64,000 nt of DNA. It comes from an uncultured Lachnospiraceae bacterium. GTDB lineage: Bacteria > Bacillota > Clostridia > Lachnospirales > Lachnospiraceae. Numbering within the stretch: position 1 is the first letter of the stretch; every line of letters starts with the position of its first letter. The stretch covers positions 1 through 64,000 of the forward strand of contig CAKQXY010000010.1 of assembly GCA_934292725.1 (NCBI GenBank), in the 5' to 3' direction. The notes beneath the pieces were generated by a model. It saw nothing but the letters and a program-made list of their open reading frames with translations, did not search any database and was not told the DNA's origin. The position numbers and the translations under genes were made by a program. Positions 49,973 through 59,321 of the stretch are shown here, one piece after another.

Positions 49973-51310
49973 ATGCCAATTCGATCCCTTTGTTTTTTGC
50001 TTGGACAGCTGCTGTTTATTCCATCATATTTTTATATGACAAAGACATTAAAAGAAGGAAAGCTTCGCGCAGCCAGCTGTTTGCGTTTCCTTTTAGTATG
50101 CCCGCCCATGGCATATATTTATACAATCTTGTGCATGGGGTTGCTTTATCGGCTTCTGCCTGGAAAAATATCAAGTGACATCATTTTGGGCGTAGACTTT
50201 TTTGTATTTGGCATCTCTTTTTTACTGATGTATTTTTATGGACGCATGATGGAGCCGGTGGGCAGTGCGGCACGCTTTCTATATCTATGTTTGTATCTGC
50301 TGTCCATGCCATTTACAGCTATATATGATTCACTTACCATGACAGTGCTAATTGATCTTTTGATGCCGATTCTTATTAATTTTATTTATTGCAAATGGGT
50401 CTGCCACCCAATCGTTGAGCTTAGGGAAGACTGCAATCGGATCAATGGTGTATTGCTTACGATTTTGATTATTGCAGAATGTTTGTTTTTGCTTAGAATC
50501 GCAGGTTTTTTGTTTATTGAAAGACATGTGGAACTGAAAAAGTTTGATGTATATTTTTCTGCTTACAGCTTTATCTATGCAGTATTTGTTCTGATGTTTG
50601 TGTTTTCAGCGATTATTATTATCGTGCAGAATATCAAATCGGCAAGAATAAATGAGCTGGCGGCTGAAAAAAGCCATGAGCAGTCGATCGAGACGATTGA
50701 ATCACTGGTGCGCGCCGTGGACGCGAAGGATAGTTATACAAATGGTCATTCTGCTCGTGTGGCAAAGTACACAAGACAGATTTCAAAACTGCTTGGATAT
50801 GATGATGAGAAAGCTGATGGCATGTATTACATGGCATTGCTTCATGATGTCGGAAAGATTGGTGTTGATGATGCAATTTTAAGAAAGCCTGGTAAGCTGA
50901 CTGATGAAGAGTTTGCGGCAATTAAGGCTCATACCGTGATTGGTTCACAGATTTTATCGCGTATCAGTTCAATGCCAGAGCTTAAGTATGGTGCGCTGTA
51001 TCATCATGAGCGCTGGGATGGAAAGGGATATCCAAGAGGCTTAAAGGGGGAAGAGATACCAGAAGAGGCGCGCATCATTGCAGTTGCCGATGCATATGAT
51101 GCGATGACATCAAACAGATCATATCGAAAGGCATTAACGCAAGATCGCGTACATGATGAAATTGTAAATGGAATAGGCAGGCAGTTTTGGCCGCCTGCCG
51201 CAAGAGCAATGCTTAAAATGATGGATCAGGATATTCATTATGATATGCGTCAAAAAAATGATGAGTCATCACAAAATGACGAACAAAAATATGAATATGG
51301 GATCAGCTAA
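49973..51310 (+). CDS. Membrane-bound HD-GYP domain protein
   Basis: An integral sensor with about eight hydrophobic segments (1-220) joined to a cytoplasmic HD-GYP phosphodiesterase domain (about 235-420): MALLHDVGKIGV (His-Asp 291-292) and YHHERWDGKGYPRG (344-356), plus IIAVADAYDAMTS. Such domains hydrolyse cyclic di-nucleotides such as c-di-GMP. GAAAGGATAT precedes the ATG. The end overlaps the convergent pectinesterase gene by 8 bases. Confidence 0.92.
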   Translation: MPIRSLCFLLGQLLFIPSYFYMTKTLKEGKLRAASCLRFLLVCPPMAYIYTILCMGLLYRLLPGKISSDIILGVDFFVFGISFLLMYFYGRMMEPVGSAARFLYLCLYLLSMPFTAIYDSLTMTVLIDLLMPILINFIYCKWVCHPIVELREDCNRINGVLLTILIIAECLFLLRIAGFLFIERHVELKKFDVYFSAYSFIYAVFVLMFVFSAIIIIVQNIKSARINELAAEKSHEQSIETIESLVRAVDAKDSYTNGHSARVAKYTRQISKLLGYDDEKADGMYYMALLHDVGKIGVDDAILRKPGKLTDEEFAAIKAHTVIGSQILSRISSMPELKYGALYHHERWDGKGYPRGLKGEEIPEEARIIAVADAYDAMTSNRSYRKALTQDRVHDEIVNGIGRQFWPPAARAMLKMMDQDIHYDMRQKNDESSQNDEQKYEYGIS

Positions 51311-52232
51311 AAACAGAAGTATACGTATATTTTTCGGCCTCTGTGTCAGTTAGAGTATGTGTCCATGACGGGCGCATACCTGCGGCACCGGGGCCATAAT
51401 TTTTGTATTCTGCAAAGTAGACAGTATCGTGAGCATCAATCTTTCCCCAGTCATGCCAGCCTTCAGGTTTGATATGATCACCAATCTCAGAATTTAAAAT
51501 GACTACTTTTGCGTATTCACGCCATGGACGGCCAAGGTAACATGTATTAGGTTCACTTCCAATAAAGCGGCAATGATTGAATATGTAGCCGTAAGTCTGA
51601 CCTTCTGGCGAAGAACCAGCTGTCACATAGCCGCCGCCTTCAGGAAGTGACTCAAGTGTACAATTTTCAAAGTAGGCAGTGGCGCTTCCAAAAATAAAAT
51701 CTACACCGCCGCAGATATAAGTATTTTTATAATATTGTCTTCCGTTGATGCGTGGGGCAAATTCCTTCGGACCGCGAAAGCCGCCAGGCTCCTTTTCTTT
51801 TTCAGGAAGAGGCCCCGTAAAGAGAGTGTCCTGACTTCCAATAAGACGACAGTTTTCCACATGTAGTCCTTCTCCCTCTGCATAGAGCGCAATAGCCTGA
51901 CCAACTTTTTTTCCGGCACCAGCTGCATTTTCTACAGTGAGATTGCAAAGTGTAATATCAGGTGCATCTAAAAATAAAGTGTAGGTGCGAAAAGTACCGC
52001 GCTTTATTCCATCTGGCATGATTTCTCTTGCATAGTCATCATATGTAAGAATGGTATTTGAAGCATCGTCACCCATAAGTGTAACGTGAGGCTGTGAGAT
52101 TGTCAGCTTTTCGTGATAGCGTCCCGGTGCAATGTGTATCGTGACAGGCATAGGAGCATAGGCTTTAGCAGCCTCAATAGCATCAGCGATGCGTAAAAAA
52201 GAAGTAGATTGTCCAGCATTAATAGTAATCAT
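51303..52232 (-). CDS. Pectinesterase, CE8, cytoplasmic
   Basis: CE8 enzymes remove methyl esters from pectin. The 309-residue beta-helix protein has GSQDTLFTG (catalytic Asp), GGVDFIFGSATAYFENC (second Asp) and YLGRPWREYAKVV (Arg/Trp). No signal peptide, so it acts on imported oligogalacturonides. GAAAGGATCAC lies before the ATG. It is divergent from GH115. Its 3' end overlaps the HD-GYP gene by 8 bases. Confidence 0.92.
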   Translation of the reverse strand: MITINAGQSTSFLRIADAIEAAKAYAPMPVTIHIAPGRYHEKLTISQPHVTLMGDDASNTILTYDDYAREIMPDGIKRGTFRTYTLFLDAPDITLCNLTVENAAGAGKKVGQAIALYAEGEGLHVENCRLIGSQDTLFTGPLPEKEKEPGGFRGPKEFAPRINGRQYYKNTYICGGVDFIFGSATAYFENCTLESLPEGGGYVTAGSSPEGQTYGYIFNHCRFIGSEPNTCYLGRPWREYAKVVILNSEIGDHIKPEGWHDWGKIDAHDTVYFAEYKNYGPGAAGMRPSWTHTLTDTEAEKYTYTSVFS

Positions 52233-52275
52233 AATGTGATCCTTTCTGATTTTGTGACTTAAATTTGTACCATAC

Positions 52276-52333
52276 TGATATTTTAAAATATCACCTTTTT
52301 GCTGTCAATATGAGCTTGCGTTTTTGCAAACGC
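52276..52333 (-). promoter_or_regulatory. Pectinesterase promoter with palindrome and a second dyad toward GH115
   Basis: On the minus strand TTGACA (52308-52303), 17 bases, TAAAAT (52285-52280). A perfect 18-base palindrome TGATATTTTAAAATATCA (52276-52293) covers the -10. A second dyad GCGTTT-TTGC-AAACGC (52318-52333) resembles a LacI/CcpA-type site and is shared between the divergent genes. No clear promoter is visible for GH115. Confidence 0.55.
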
Positions 52334-52438
52334 TATTGTAAGATGACGATAGAAAAATGAGTAACGATTCAAAGTTTTACAGAGATATTTAGGTCTTTGT
52401 GAACGTGGTTGAATTGTAATAAAAACGGAGGAAAAACA

Positions 52439-55400
52439 ATGGTAATCAGAGAATACAGCAAGGTTGAACTGGTATTTAGCTCTAGTGAGAGCGAAGCAGT
52501 CAAGATTGCACTTGTGAATCTGCGGCGCGATTTAATTCGTACACTTGACTGCAGCGTGACAGCAGGAGGTATTATACGTATCCTTGTCGGAACAGTGGGC
52601 AATCTGCCAGAGTTAGACAAAAAGGCAGATATTTTAAAGCTTAAGGCAGAGGATGGCACGTATCGTAAGGAAGCATTTTTGATTCAGGAAAAGGACGGAG
52701 AGCTTTTAATTGCAGGAACAGACCGCCGCGGTACAATTTATGGCATATATGATTTCTGTGAATGGCTTGGTGTATCACCATGGTATTTCTTTGCCGATGT
52801 TCCGGTGCGCCGTAGAAGTGAAGCTGTAATTGAAAATGGTTACTGCAAGGTGGATTATCCGTCTGTTGAGTATAGAGGAATCTTTATCAACGACGAGGAA
52901 GAGTTAGAGCACTGGGTATGGCGCTACATGGGTGAAGCGACTATAGGCGTAAAGACATATGAAAAGATCTTTGAAATGCTGCTTCGCTTAAAGCTCAATT
53001 ATATCTGGCCGGCAATGCATGTCAATTCCTTTAATCTAAAACAGGAAAACGGTGCGCTTGCAAACCGCATGGGAATAGTTGTCGGAACATCTCACTGTGA
53101 TATGCTGATGAGAAGCAATAATCGCGAGTGGAAGCCGTGGCTTGCAAAGAAGGGCTATACTGATGTGGAATATGATTTTTCTATTCCAGGCAGAAACCGT
53201 GAAATATTAAAGGAGTATTGGCGAGAGAGCGTAGAGCAAAATCGTGATTTTGAAGTCAGCTATACAGTTGGTATGAGAGGAATCCACGACTCAGGTTTTG
53301 AGACAAAATCACTTGAAGGTCTGACAGGAGAGAAACTTTTAAAAGCTAAAATTGAACTGCTTGAATCTGTTATGGCAGCACAAAAGGAGATTCTTTCAGA
53401 AACATTAGACACTGAGCCTATGAAGACCTTTGTGCCATACAAAGAAGTGCTTGAGCTTTATGATAATGGCTTAAAGGTGCCGGAAGATCTGACATTGATC
53501 TGGACAAATGACAACTATGGTTATGTGCGTCGCTATCCGGGTGAGAAGGAAAAGGCAAGAAAGAGCGGAAATGGTATTTATTATCATAATTCTTACTGGG
53601 CACCTCCGGGAGCTTCCTATCTTTTTATCTGCTCAATTCCAATGTCTCACACTAGAAATGAGCTGTTAAAGGCATACAAAGAGGGTATTCAGAAGGTATG
53701 GGTTACAAATTTCGGCGCAATTAAGCCGCTGGAGCAGCAGCTTTCATTCTATGCAAAGCTTGCATGGGAGGCAGATGGAGATGATAATCGCGATCTTGAA
53801 ACCTTTGACGAAAAAATCTTTTTGACAAGATGGTTAGACAGCATGTTTACAGGACAGCCAGGAAAAGCTGCAGCACAGCTTCTGTTAGAATTTGATCAGC
53901 TTACCAATGCAAGAAAGCTTGAACATATGGATGATGACTGCTTTTCACAGACAGCATTTGGAGATGAGGCAGCAGCACGCATACATCGTTATGAATATAT
54001 TTGCAGCGAGCTGGAGAAGATTTACGAGAACTTGCCAGAGCAGGAAAAAGATGCATTTTTCCAGATGATATTGATGAAGGTGCAGGCAGCTTATTTTACA
54101 AATGGCATGTATTATTATGCAGATCGCAGCCGTCTTTGTATAAGACAGGGCAAAAACAGTGATGCAAAGCGTTATACTGATAAGAGTCATGCATTTGATC
54201 TGGCGCGCAGAAAGCTTCTCTATTACTACAATCATGTGATGAGCAATGGAAAGTGGAATGGCATATTAACACCAGAGGATTTCCCACCGCCGCGTACAGC
54301 TATGTATCCGTCATGCCAAGTGCCATTACATGCAGCTGCAGATAAGTTGATTGTCACCTGTTGGAATAACCAAAGTGAGCTCACCTTCACAGACAGCACA
54401 CACGGTAACGCGAAATGGATTGAACTTGCAAACGCAGGAAATGGAGAACTGCCATATAAAATTGAGGCACCGGAGTGGATCAAATTTGAAGGTGCGCTCT
54501 CAAAAGAAGGAATAATTACAAAAGAAACTCGTTTCATTTTCAGCGTAATACCACAGACTAAACCTGAAGAAGCACTTCACTCTGAAAATGCATCGAATGA
54601 TGCACAGTCATCACTTGTTCGCCACGGTGAAATCGCAGTATTTAGCGGTACACAAAAGATTGCAGTAATTCCAGTAACCGATGAGACCGATGATATAAAA
54701 GCCCGTATACAAAAGGATGCAGAAGATGCAAAACTGACTAAGGCTCAAGCTGCATATGTTGCGATTGAAGACAGCGGCAGATGTGTCATCGAGGCAGAAA
54801 ATGGTACAGCAGTATCAAAACTTGATGCAGCAAATTGGAAGATCATTCCACATCTTGGCCGTTCACAGGGAAGTCTTTTGGAGGCAGAGACACCTGGTGC
54901 ACAGTGGTCCTGCCCATTCTACTTAACACAAGGTGGTGATTTTGTATTAGAATTGCATCGTTTCCCAACGCTTTGCTCTGTGGGACGTATTCGTATTGGC
55001 ATATCCGTAGACAATGGTGAAATGAATATATTTGAGTCGCAGTCAACAGATGAGCACCGTGCGAATTGGAAACATAACATACTAAACAATGTGGATAAGC
55101 TTTCAGGACGTTTTACTGGACTGGCGGCAGGACTTCACAAGCTTACCTTCACAGCAATTGATCCATATGTTTCCTTCACACGCGCCGTTTTATACGATGA
55201 AAAGAGCGAGGCGGGAAAACAGCTGTATTGTCAGCTTACAAGTCCGGCAAAACTTGTGGATGGAGCTTATAAAAGAAGCAATCTTGGAATTGTACTGTCA
55301 AATCCAGAATGCGAAATGCTTCCTGAAAATATTGATCTTGATGCATATTGTGAGCGTTGGTACGGCAATGTAACACCAGAGCCGCGCCCTGTTTTGTATC

Positions 55401-55987
55401 TTCCGCTTGCAGCAGGAAAAGATTCACTAGAGGATGATGACATCATAATTCGTCCAGAAAAAAGCAGCGATGTGATTACTCCGCAGCAGATCTTAGAAAA
55501 AGCAGCAAGCCCAGTCACAGAGACCAATGGCATTATCGAAATCGACGCAGCATCTGCAATGGCACAAACTGCATTTGCATCAGCGCATGACAGTGCGGAC
55601 GGCATTTCCTGGAGTTATTGTGACAGCCCGGCATATAATGAAAGTGGTCTTGCTATGTATATTGAGCAGGAGAGCTTATCATGGAGCGAGCAAGAAGCGC
55701 CAAGCCTTCACTATACAGTTAAGGCACAGGGCGGTCATTACCGTATCTGGGTACATACATGGCAGTGGGGAGATGACTGCTCACACTATACTATAGGAGT
55801 AGATGGCATCATTGTACCAGAAAAAGAATTGTATGGCGGACGCCCGCTATGGAAATATGCCTCCGAGCATGTATGGAAGTGGGCGCCAGTCTGGGAGTGC
55901 GAACTAGAGAAAGGTCAGCACGAAATAAGTGTGCACAGCATAAATTCACGTCTTCGCATTGATCAGATACGGTTGGAGAAGGTGTAA
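52439..55987 (+). CDS. GH115 alpha-glucuronidase-like hydrolase
   Basis: GH115 enzymes cleave (4-O-methyl)glucuronic acid from xylan. The 1182-residue protein shows the family landmarks GTDRRGTIYGIYDFCEWLG, SPWYFFADVP, VEYRGIFINDEE, LNYIWPAMHV, IVVGTSHCDMLMR and LIWTNDNYGYVRRYP, followed by a beta domain and a CBM-like end (from about 1060) with HTWQWGDDCSHY. No signal peptide. CGGAGGA lies before the ATG. It is next to a pectinesterase and completes a plant cell-wall set with GH51 and GH27. Confidence 0.9.
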   Translation: MVIREYSKVELVFSSSESEAVKIALVNLRRDLIRTLDCSVTAGGIIRILVGTVGNLPELDKKADILKLKAEDGTYRKEAFLIQEKDGELLIAGTDRRGTIYGIYDFCEWLGVSPWYFFADVPVRRRSEAVIENGYCKVDYPSVEYRGIFINDEEELEHWVWRYMGEATIGVKTYEKIFEMLLRLKLNYIWPAMHVNSFNLKQENGALANRMGIVVGTSHCDMLMRSNNREWKPWLAKKGYTDVEYDFSIPGRNREILKEYWRESVEQNRDFEVSYTVGMRGIHDSGFETKSLEGLTGEKLLKAKIELLESVMAAQKEILSETLDTEPMKTFVPYKEVLELYDNGLKVPEDLTLIWTNDNYGYVRRYPGEKEKARKSGNGIYYHNSYWAPPGASYLFICSIPMSHTRNELLKAYKEGIQKVWVTNFGAIKPLEQQLSFYAKLAWEADGDDNRDLETFDEKIFLTRWLDSMFTGQPGKAAAQLLLEFDQLTNARKLEHMDDDCFSQTAFGDEAAARIHRYEYICSELEKIYENLPEQEKDAFFQMILMKVQAAYFTNGMYYYADRSRLCIRQGKNSDAKRYTDKSHAFDLARRKLLYYYNHVMSNGKWNGILTPEDFPPPRTAMYPSCQVPLHAAADKLIVTCWNNQSELTFTDSTHGNAKWIELANAGNGELPYKIEAPEWIKFEGALSKEGIITKETRFIFSVIPQTKPEEALHSENASNDAQSSLVRHGEIAVFSGTQKIAVIPVTDETDDIKARIQKDAEDAKLTKAQAAYVAIEDSGRCVIEAENGTAVSKLDAANWKIIPHLGRSQGSLLEAETPGAQWSCPFYLTQGGDFVLELHRFPTLCSVGRIRIGISVDNGEMNIFESQSTDEHRANWKHNILNNVDKLSGRFTGLAAGLHKLTFTAIDPYVSFTRAVLYDEKSEAGKQLYCQLTSPAKLVDGAYKRSNLGIVLSNPECEMLPENIDLDAYCERWYGNVTPEPRPVLYLPLAAGKDSLEDDDIIIRPEKSSDVITPQQILEKAASPVTETNGIIEIDAASAMAQTAFASAHDSADGISWSYCDSPAYNESGLAMYIEQESLSWSEQEAPSLHYTVKAQGGHYRIWVHTWQWGDDCSHYTIGVDGIIVPEKELYGGRPLWKYASEHVWKWAPVWECELEKGQHEISVHSINSRLRIDQIRLEKV

Positions 55988-56041
55988 TATTTTAAAGTGT
56001 AGCTGCAAAGCTTCGCAAAAGCACCGTAAGGAAGAAATAAA

Positions 56042-56075
56042 AGACCTGCCTGCCCATCACTGAGCAAGCAGGTCT
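56042..56075 (-). terminator. Terminator of the Rrf2 gene
   Basis: AGACCTGC (56075-56068) pairs with GCAGGTCT (56049-56042) on the minus strand, followed by TTTATTTC. The left arm overlaps the last codons of the gene. Confidence 0.55.
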
Positions 56076-56461
56076 GCTAATGTAATACTGTCAAGATAGT
56101 CATTTACAAGTTCACCTAGTTTCATCCACATACCGATTGTGCGGCATTCCGATGCCTTAGGGCAGGATGTTGAGCCAGATTCAATACAGCCAACAGGTTC
56201 AAGACTTGTTTCTGTAAGGCGCAGGATTCTTCCGATTGTGTATTCACTGGGAGGCATAGTAAGACGATAGCCGCCGCCCTTGCCGCGCATGCCCTCAAGA
56301 AGGTGTTCCTGAACAAGAATTTTTAAAATGCTTTCCAGATATTTTTCAGAAATTCCCTGTCTGGCAGCAATTGATTTTAATGGAATATATGTTTCATTTG
56401 GATGCTCTGCGATATCAATCATAACACGCAAGGCATAACGTCCTCTGGTAGATACAATCAT
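56057..56461 (-). CDS. Rrf2-family regulator with three cysteines
   Basis: A 134-residue Rrf2 winged-helix protein with the opening STRGRYALRVMIDIAEH, the recognition helix KYLESILKILVQEHLLEG and the wing GKGGGYRL. Cysteines 92, 100 and 106 (C-x7-C-x5-C) resemble the Fe-S ligands of IscR-like members. AGGTGA lies before the ATG. It is divergent from the Opp operon; an iron-sulfur or cysteine signal is possible but not shown. Confidence 0.88.
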   Translation of the reverse strand: MIVSTRGRYALRVMIDIAEHPNETYIPLKSIAARQGISEKYLESILKILVQEHLLEGMRGKGGGYRLTMPPSEYTIGRILRLTETSLEPVGCIESGSTSCPKASECRTIGMWMKLGELVNDYLDSITLADLLAQ

Positions 56462-56484
56462 AAGTCACCTCAAAAATTGGATTA

Positions 56485-56536
56485 GCTGTGTCACAGCAGA
56501 TAAACCTATTATACTACAAGGTAAAAAGGAAATCAA
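56485..56536 (-). promoter_or_regulatory. Promoter of the Rrf2 gene with leader dyad
   Basis: On the minus strand TTGATT (56536-56531), 17 bases, TATAAT (56513-56508). A perfect GCTGTG-T-CACAGC dyad (56485-56497) lies in the leader, about 11 bases after the -10, a good place for autorepression. Confidence 0.65.
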
Positions 56537-56579
56537 ATAAAATGTATCTTTTTTAGAACAGAAAAGTGAGAAAACCCTC

Positions 56580-56608
56580 TGTACAAATCAGAAAAAATCT
56601 TCTACAAT
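56580..56608 (+). promoter_or_regulatory. Candidate promoter of the Opp/Dpp operon
   Basis: TGTACA (56580-56585), 17 bases, TACAAT (56603-56608). The leader of about 90 bases is G+C-rich compared with the surroundings. Confidence 0.5.
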
Positions 56609-56644
56609 GAAATTGTGGCAGCGAGCATAGAGCAGCTGACCAGG

Positions 56645-56692
56645 GTCTGCGGCGCCGCCGTGGCAGACTTTTGTATAAGCGGCGCAGAGAGG
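56645..56692 (+). promoter_or_regulatory. Competing hairpins in the Opp leader
   Basis: GTCTGC (56645-56650) pairs with GCAGAC (56663-56668). The inner GCGCCGC (56652-56658) can instead pair with GCGGCGC (56679-56685), two bases before the ribosome binding site GAGAGGA (56687 on). The alternatives could switch translation, but there is no known riboswitch match. Confidence 0.35.
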
Positions 56693-56702
56693 AAATTGAA
56701 AA

Positions 56703-58205
56703 ATGAAAAAGACAGGTAAGACAGCAGCATTAGCATTGACCATGAGTATGGCAGTGACAGCAATGCCGTTTGGCGTATCGGCAGAGGAGACAGATAAGAC
56801 AGTTGTGCGCATTAATATGGAGTCTGAGCCGGATAACTTAGATCCATGGCTTTCAGCAGCCAGCGACACAGAGGCCGTATTTCACAATGTATTCGAGGGA
56901 CTTGTACTGTTTGATGAGACAGGAGCATTGATTCCGGGATTAGCCGAGAGCTGGGACATTTCCGATGATGGATTGACCTATACCTTTCATTTAAGAGACG
57001 ACGTAACCTTCCACAATGGAAAGGCATTTTCGGCTGAGGACGTCGTATATACCTATGAATCTCTTTCCGGTTTAGGCGGAGAGGAAGCTCTTTCTTCTAA
57101 ATTTAAAAATCTGACTTCTGTAGAAGCCGTTGATGATTACACAGTTACAATGACACTTGCTGAGGCTGATGCTGCATTTTTACAGTATACAAGAGTAGCA
57201 GTACTTCCAAAGGGATATGAGGATCAGTCAAGTGCTCCGGTAGGAACCGGCCCATTTGTGTTTGAAAAATATGTTCCGGGACAGATGGTTGTTCTGGAGA
57301 AAAATGAAGATTATTATGATGAGTCTAGAATGCCAAAGATCGATGAGGCACAGATTTATATCATGGGTGATGACAGTGCCGTTTTAACAGCTTTGCAGTC
57401 AGGACAGCTTGATGCAGGAATTGTTTATGCAGACAGTGCTGATTATTTAACAGGTGACTTTACTATAAACAGCTCTCCGCAGAACATGGTTCAGCTGTTT
57501 GCATTAAATAACTCAGTGGAGCCATTTGATGATGTGCGTGTACGCCAGGCATTTGAATATGCAGTTAATAAGGATCAGATCATTGACGGTGTATTTGCCG
57601 GATATGCTACAGAGCTGTATAGTAACTTCAGCCCGGTAATGTCCTATTTTTACAATGATGAGCTTGAAGATGTCTACACATATGATGTAGAAAAAGCAAA
57701 GGAATTGCTGGCAGAGGCAGGATATGAGGATGGCTTTGATATTACAATCACAGTTCCGTCTAATTATCAGAAGCATGTTGATACTGCGCAGGTAATCGCG
57801 CAGCAGTTAAAGCAGATCAATGTCAACGCAACTATTGAGCCAGTTGAGTGGGGTCAGTGGTTAGAGCAGGTATACACAAATGCAGATTATCAGACAACAG
57901 TTGTTGGTTTGACAGGAAAGCTTGATCCAAACGATATTTTAGGCCGTTATGTAAGCGATTATGCAAAGAATTTCATGAAATACAATAATCCGGATTACGA
58001 TAAGCTGATCGAAGAAGCAAAGACAGCTTCAGATGAGGAGCGCGTTGAGTTATTTAAGGAGTGTCAGAAGATGCTGACAGATGACGCTGCTGCTGTATGG
58101 ATCTGTGATCCGAATGCCATTGCTGTTACAAGAAGCGATTTAAAGGGCTACACTTTCTACCCGGTAAGCTTCATTGATTTAAGCAAGCTTTACTACGAGG
58201 AATAA
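56703..58205 (+). CDS. Peptide/nickel-type ABC solute-binding protein
   Basis: A 500-residue SBP_bac_5 protein: signal peptide (MKKTGKTAALALTMSMAVTA..., cleavage near VSAEE), ESEPDNLDPW, HNVFEGLVLFDE, GLAESWDISDDGLTYTFHLRDDVTFHNG. No lipobox cysteine. GAGAGGA lies upstream. First gene of a five-gene Opp/Dpp-type operon; substrate (oligopeptide, dipeptide or nickel-chelate) is not determined. Confidence 0.92.
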   Translation: MKKTGKTAALALTMSMAVTAMPFGVSAEETDKTVVRINMESEPDNLDPWLSAASDTEAVFHNVFEGLVLFDETGALIPGLAESWDISDDGLTYTFHLRDDVTFHNGKAFSAEDVVYTYESLSGLGGEEALSSKFKNLTSVEAVDDYTVTMTLAEADAAFLQYTRVAVLPKGYEDQSSAPVGTGPFVFEKYVPGQMVVLEKNEDYYDESRMPKIDEAQIYIMGDDSAVLTALQSGQLDAGIVYADSADYLTGDFTINSSPQNMVQLFALNNSVEPFDDVRVRQAFEYAVNKDQIIDGVFAGYATELYSNFSPVMSYFYNDELEDVYTYDVEKAKELLAEAGYEDGFDITITVPSNYQKHVDTAQVIAQQLKQINVNATIEPVEWGQWLEQVYTNADYQTTVVGLTGKLDPNDILGRYVSDYAKNFMKYNNPDYDKLIEEAKTASDEERVELFKECQKMLTDDAAAVWICDPNAIAVTRSDLKGYTFYPVSFIDLSKLYYEE

Positions 58206-58221
58206 ATCTATATAAGAAAGG

Positions 58222-58255
58222 CAGCCCGGCGAAAGTTTTTTCGGCGGGCTGTTTT
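58222..58255 (+). terminator. Hairpin between solute-binding protein and permease genes
   Basis: CAGCCCG (58222-58228) pairs with CGGGCTG (58245-58251) and is followed by TTTT. It would partly terminate or stabilise the binding-protein message. Confidence 0.65.
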
Positions 58256-58267
58256 GGAGTCAGACAT

Positions 58268-59209
58268 ATGAATTATTATATACGGAAAGCAGCGGGCCTT
58301 TTGGTAACGCTGCTGCTAGTGTCTTTTATTACATTCAGTGTTTTTCAGATTTTGCCGGGAAATCCTGCCTATATCATTCTTGGAGTAGATGCAGATCCCA
58401 TGCAGATTGAGGCACTGAATAAGAGCATGGGATTAGATAAGCCTGCACTTGTGCGTTATATAGATTGGATTGCAGGACTGTTTCGCGGTGATCTTGGCAT
58501 TTCATATCGTTACCAGCAGCCGGTTGCACAGCTTATATCAGATGCGCTTGAAGTAACTGGAAGTCTTGCGATAGTAACACTTATTCTGACATTGATAATT
58601 GGTGTTTTGGCTGGTGTGTGGCTGGCAGACCACTCAGATAAGTGGTATAGTCTTCCGCTATCTATGCTCTCACAGGTCAGCATTTCCATCCCGTCTTTCT
58701 GTATGGCAATCTTTTTAATCAGCATTTTTACAGTTGGTTTAAAATGGCTTCCATCTATTGGTTTTGTCTCATTTTCAGAAAGCCCGTCAGGATGGTTTAA
58801 AAGCCTGATATTGCCGTCATGTTCATTAGCGCTTGGTACAAGTGCAATAGTGATTCGCTATGTTAAGGTGTCAGTTAACGGGCAAAGAAAGCAGGATTAT
58901 GTGCGTACTGCCTACAGTAAAGGTTTGGGAAAAAATAAGGTGATGTATCGTCATGTGCTTAGAAATTCCCTGATTCCGGTAATTACCATTTTTGGTATGA
59001 CAGCAGCAGATATCTTAGGCGGAAGCATCATCGTTGAAAATGTTTTTTCCATGCCGGGAATCGGAAGGCTGATATCTGTCTCAATTTCAAGCCGAGATTT
59101 GCCGCTTTTGCAGGGACTGACCTTTTATTTGGCACTTATTGTTGTGGTGTGCAATTTTATTGTTGATTTGATCTATTCGATTGTCGATCCAAGGATTCGC
59201 TTGAAGTAA
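58268..59209 (+). CDS. Opp/Dpp-type ABC permease (first subunit)
   Basis: A 313-residue DppB/OppB-type permease with six membrane segments, FRGDLGISYRYQQPV, and the EAA-like region YVRTAYSKGLGKNKVMYRHVLRNSLIPV. No strong ribosome binding site precedes the ATG at 58268. It follows the binding protein after a hairpin. Confidence 0.93.
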   Translation: MNYYIRKAAGLLVTLLLVSFITFSVFQILPGNPAYIILGVDADPMQIEALNKSMGLDKPALVRYIDWIAGLFRGDLGISYRYQQPVAQLISDALEVTGSLAIVTLILTLIIGVLAGVWLADHSDKWYSLPLSMLSQVSISIPSFCMAIFLISIFTVGLKWLPSIGFVSFSESPSGWFKSLILPSCSLALGTSAIVIRYVKVSVNGQRKQDYVRTAYSKGLGKNKVMYRHVLRNSLIPVITIFGMTAADILGGSIIVENVFSMPGIGRLISVSISSRDLPLLQGLTFYLALIVVVCNFIVDLIYSIVDPRIRLK

Positions 59210-59321
59210 GAGATGCTTACTCATGTTTTTGGAGAGTCAAGAGGATTTCTAACCTTTTGACTTTTGTGTCATAAAAATAGAGTACGGCAAACTGTAACAG
59301 AAAAGGAATAAGAGTAACGAT

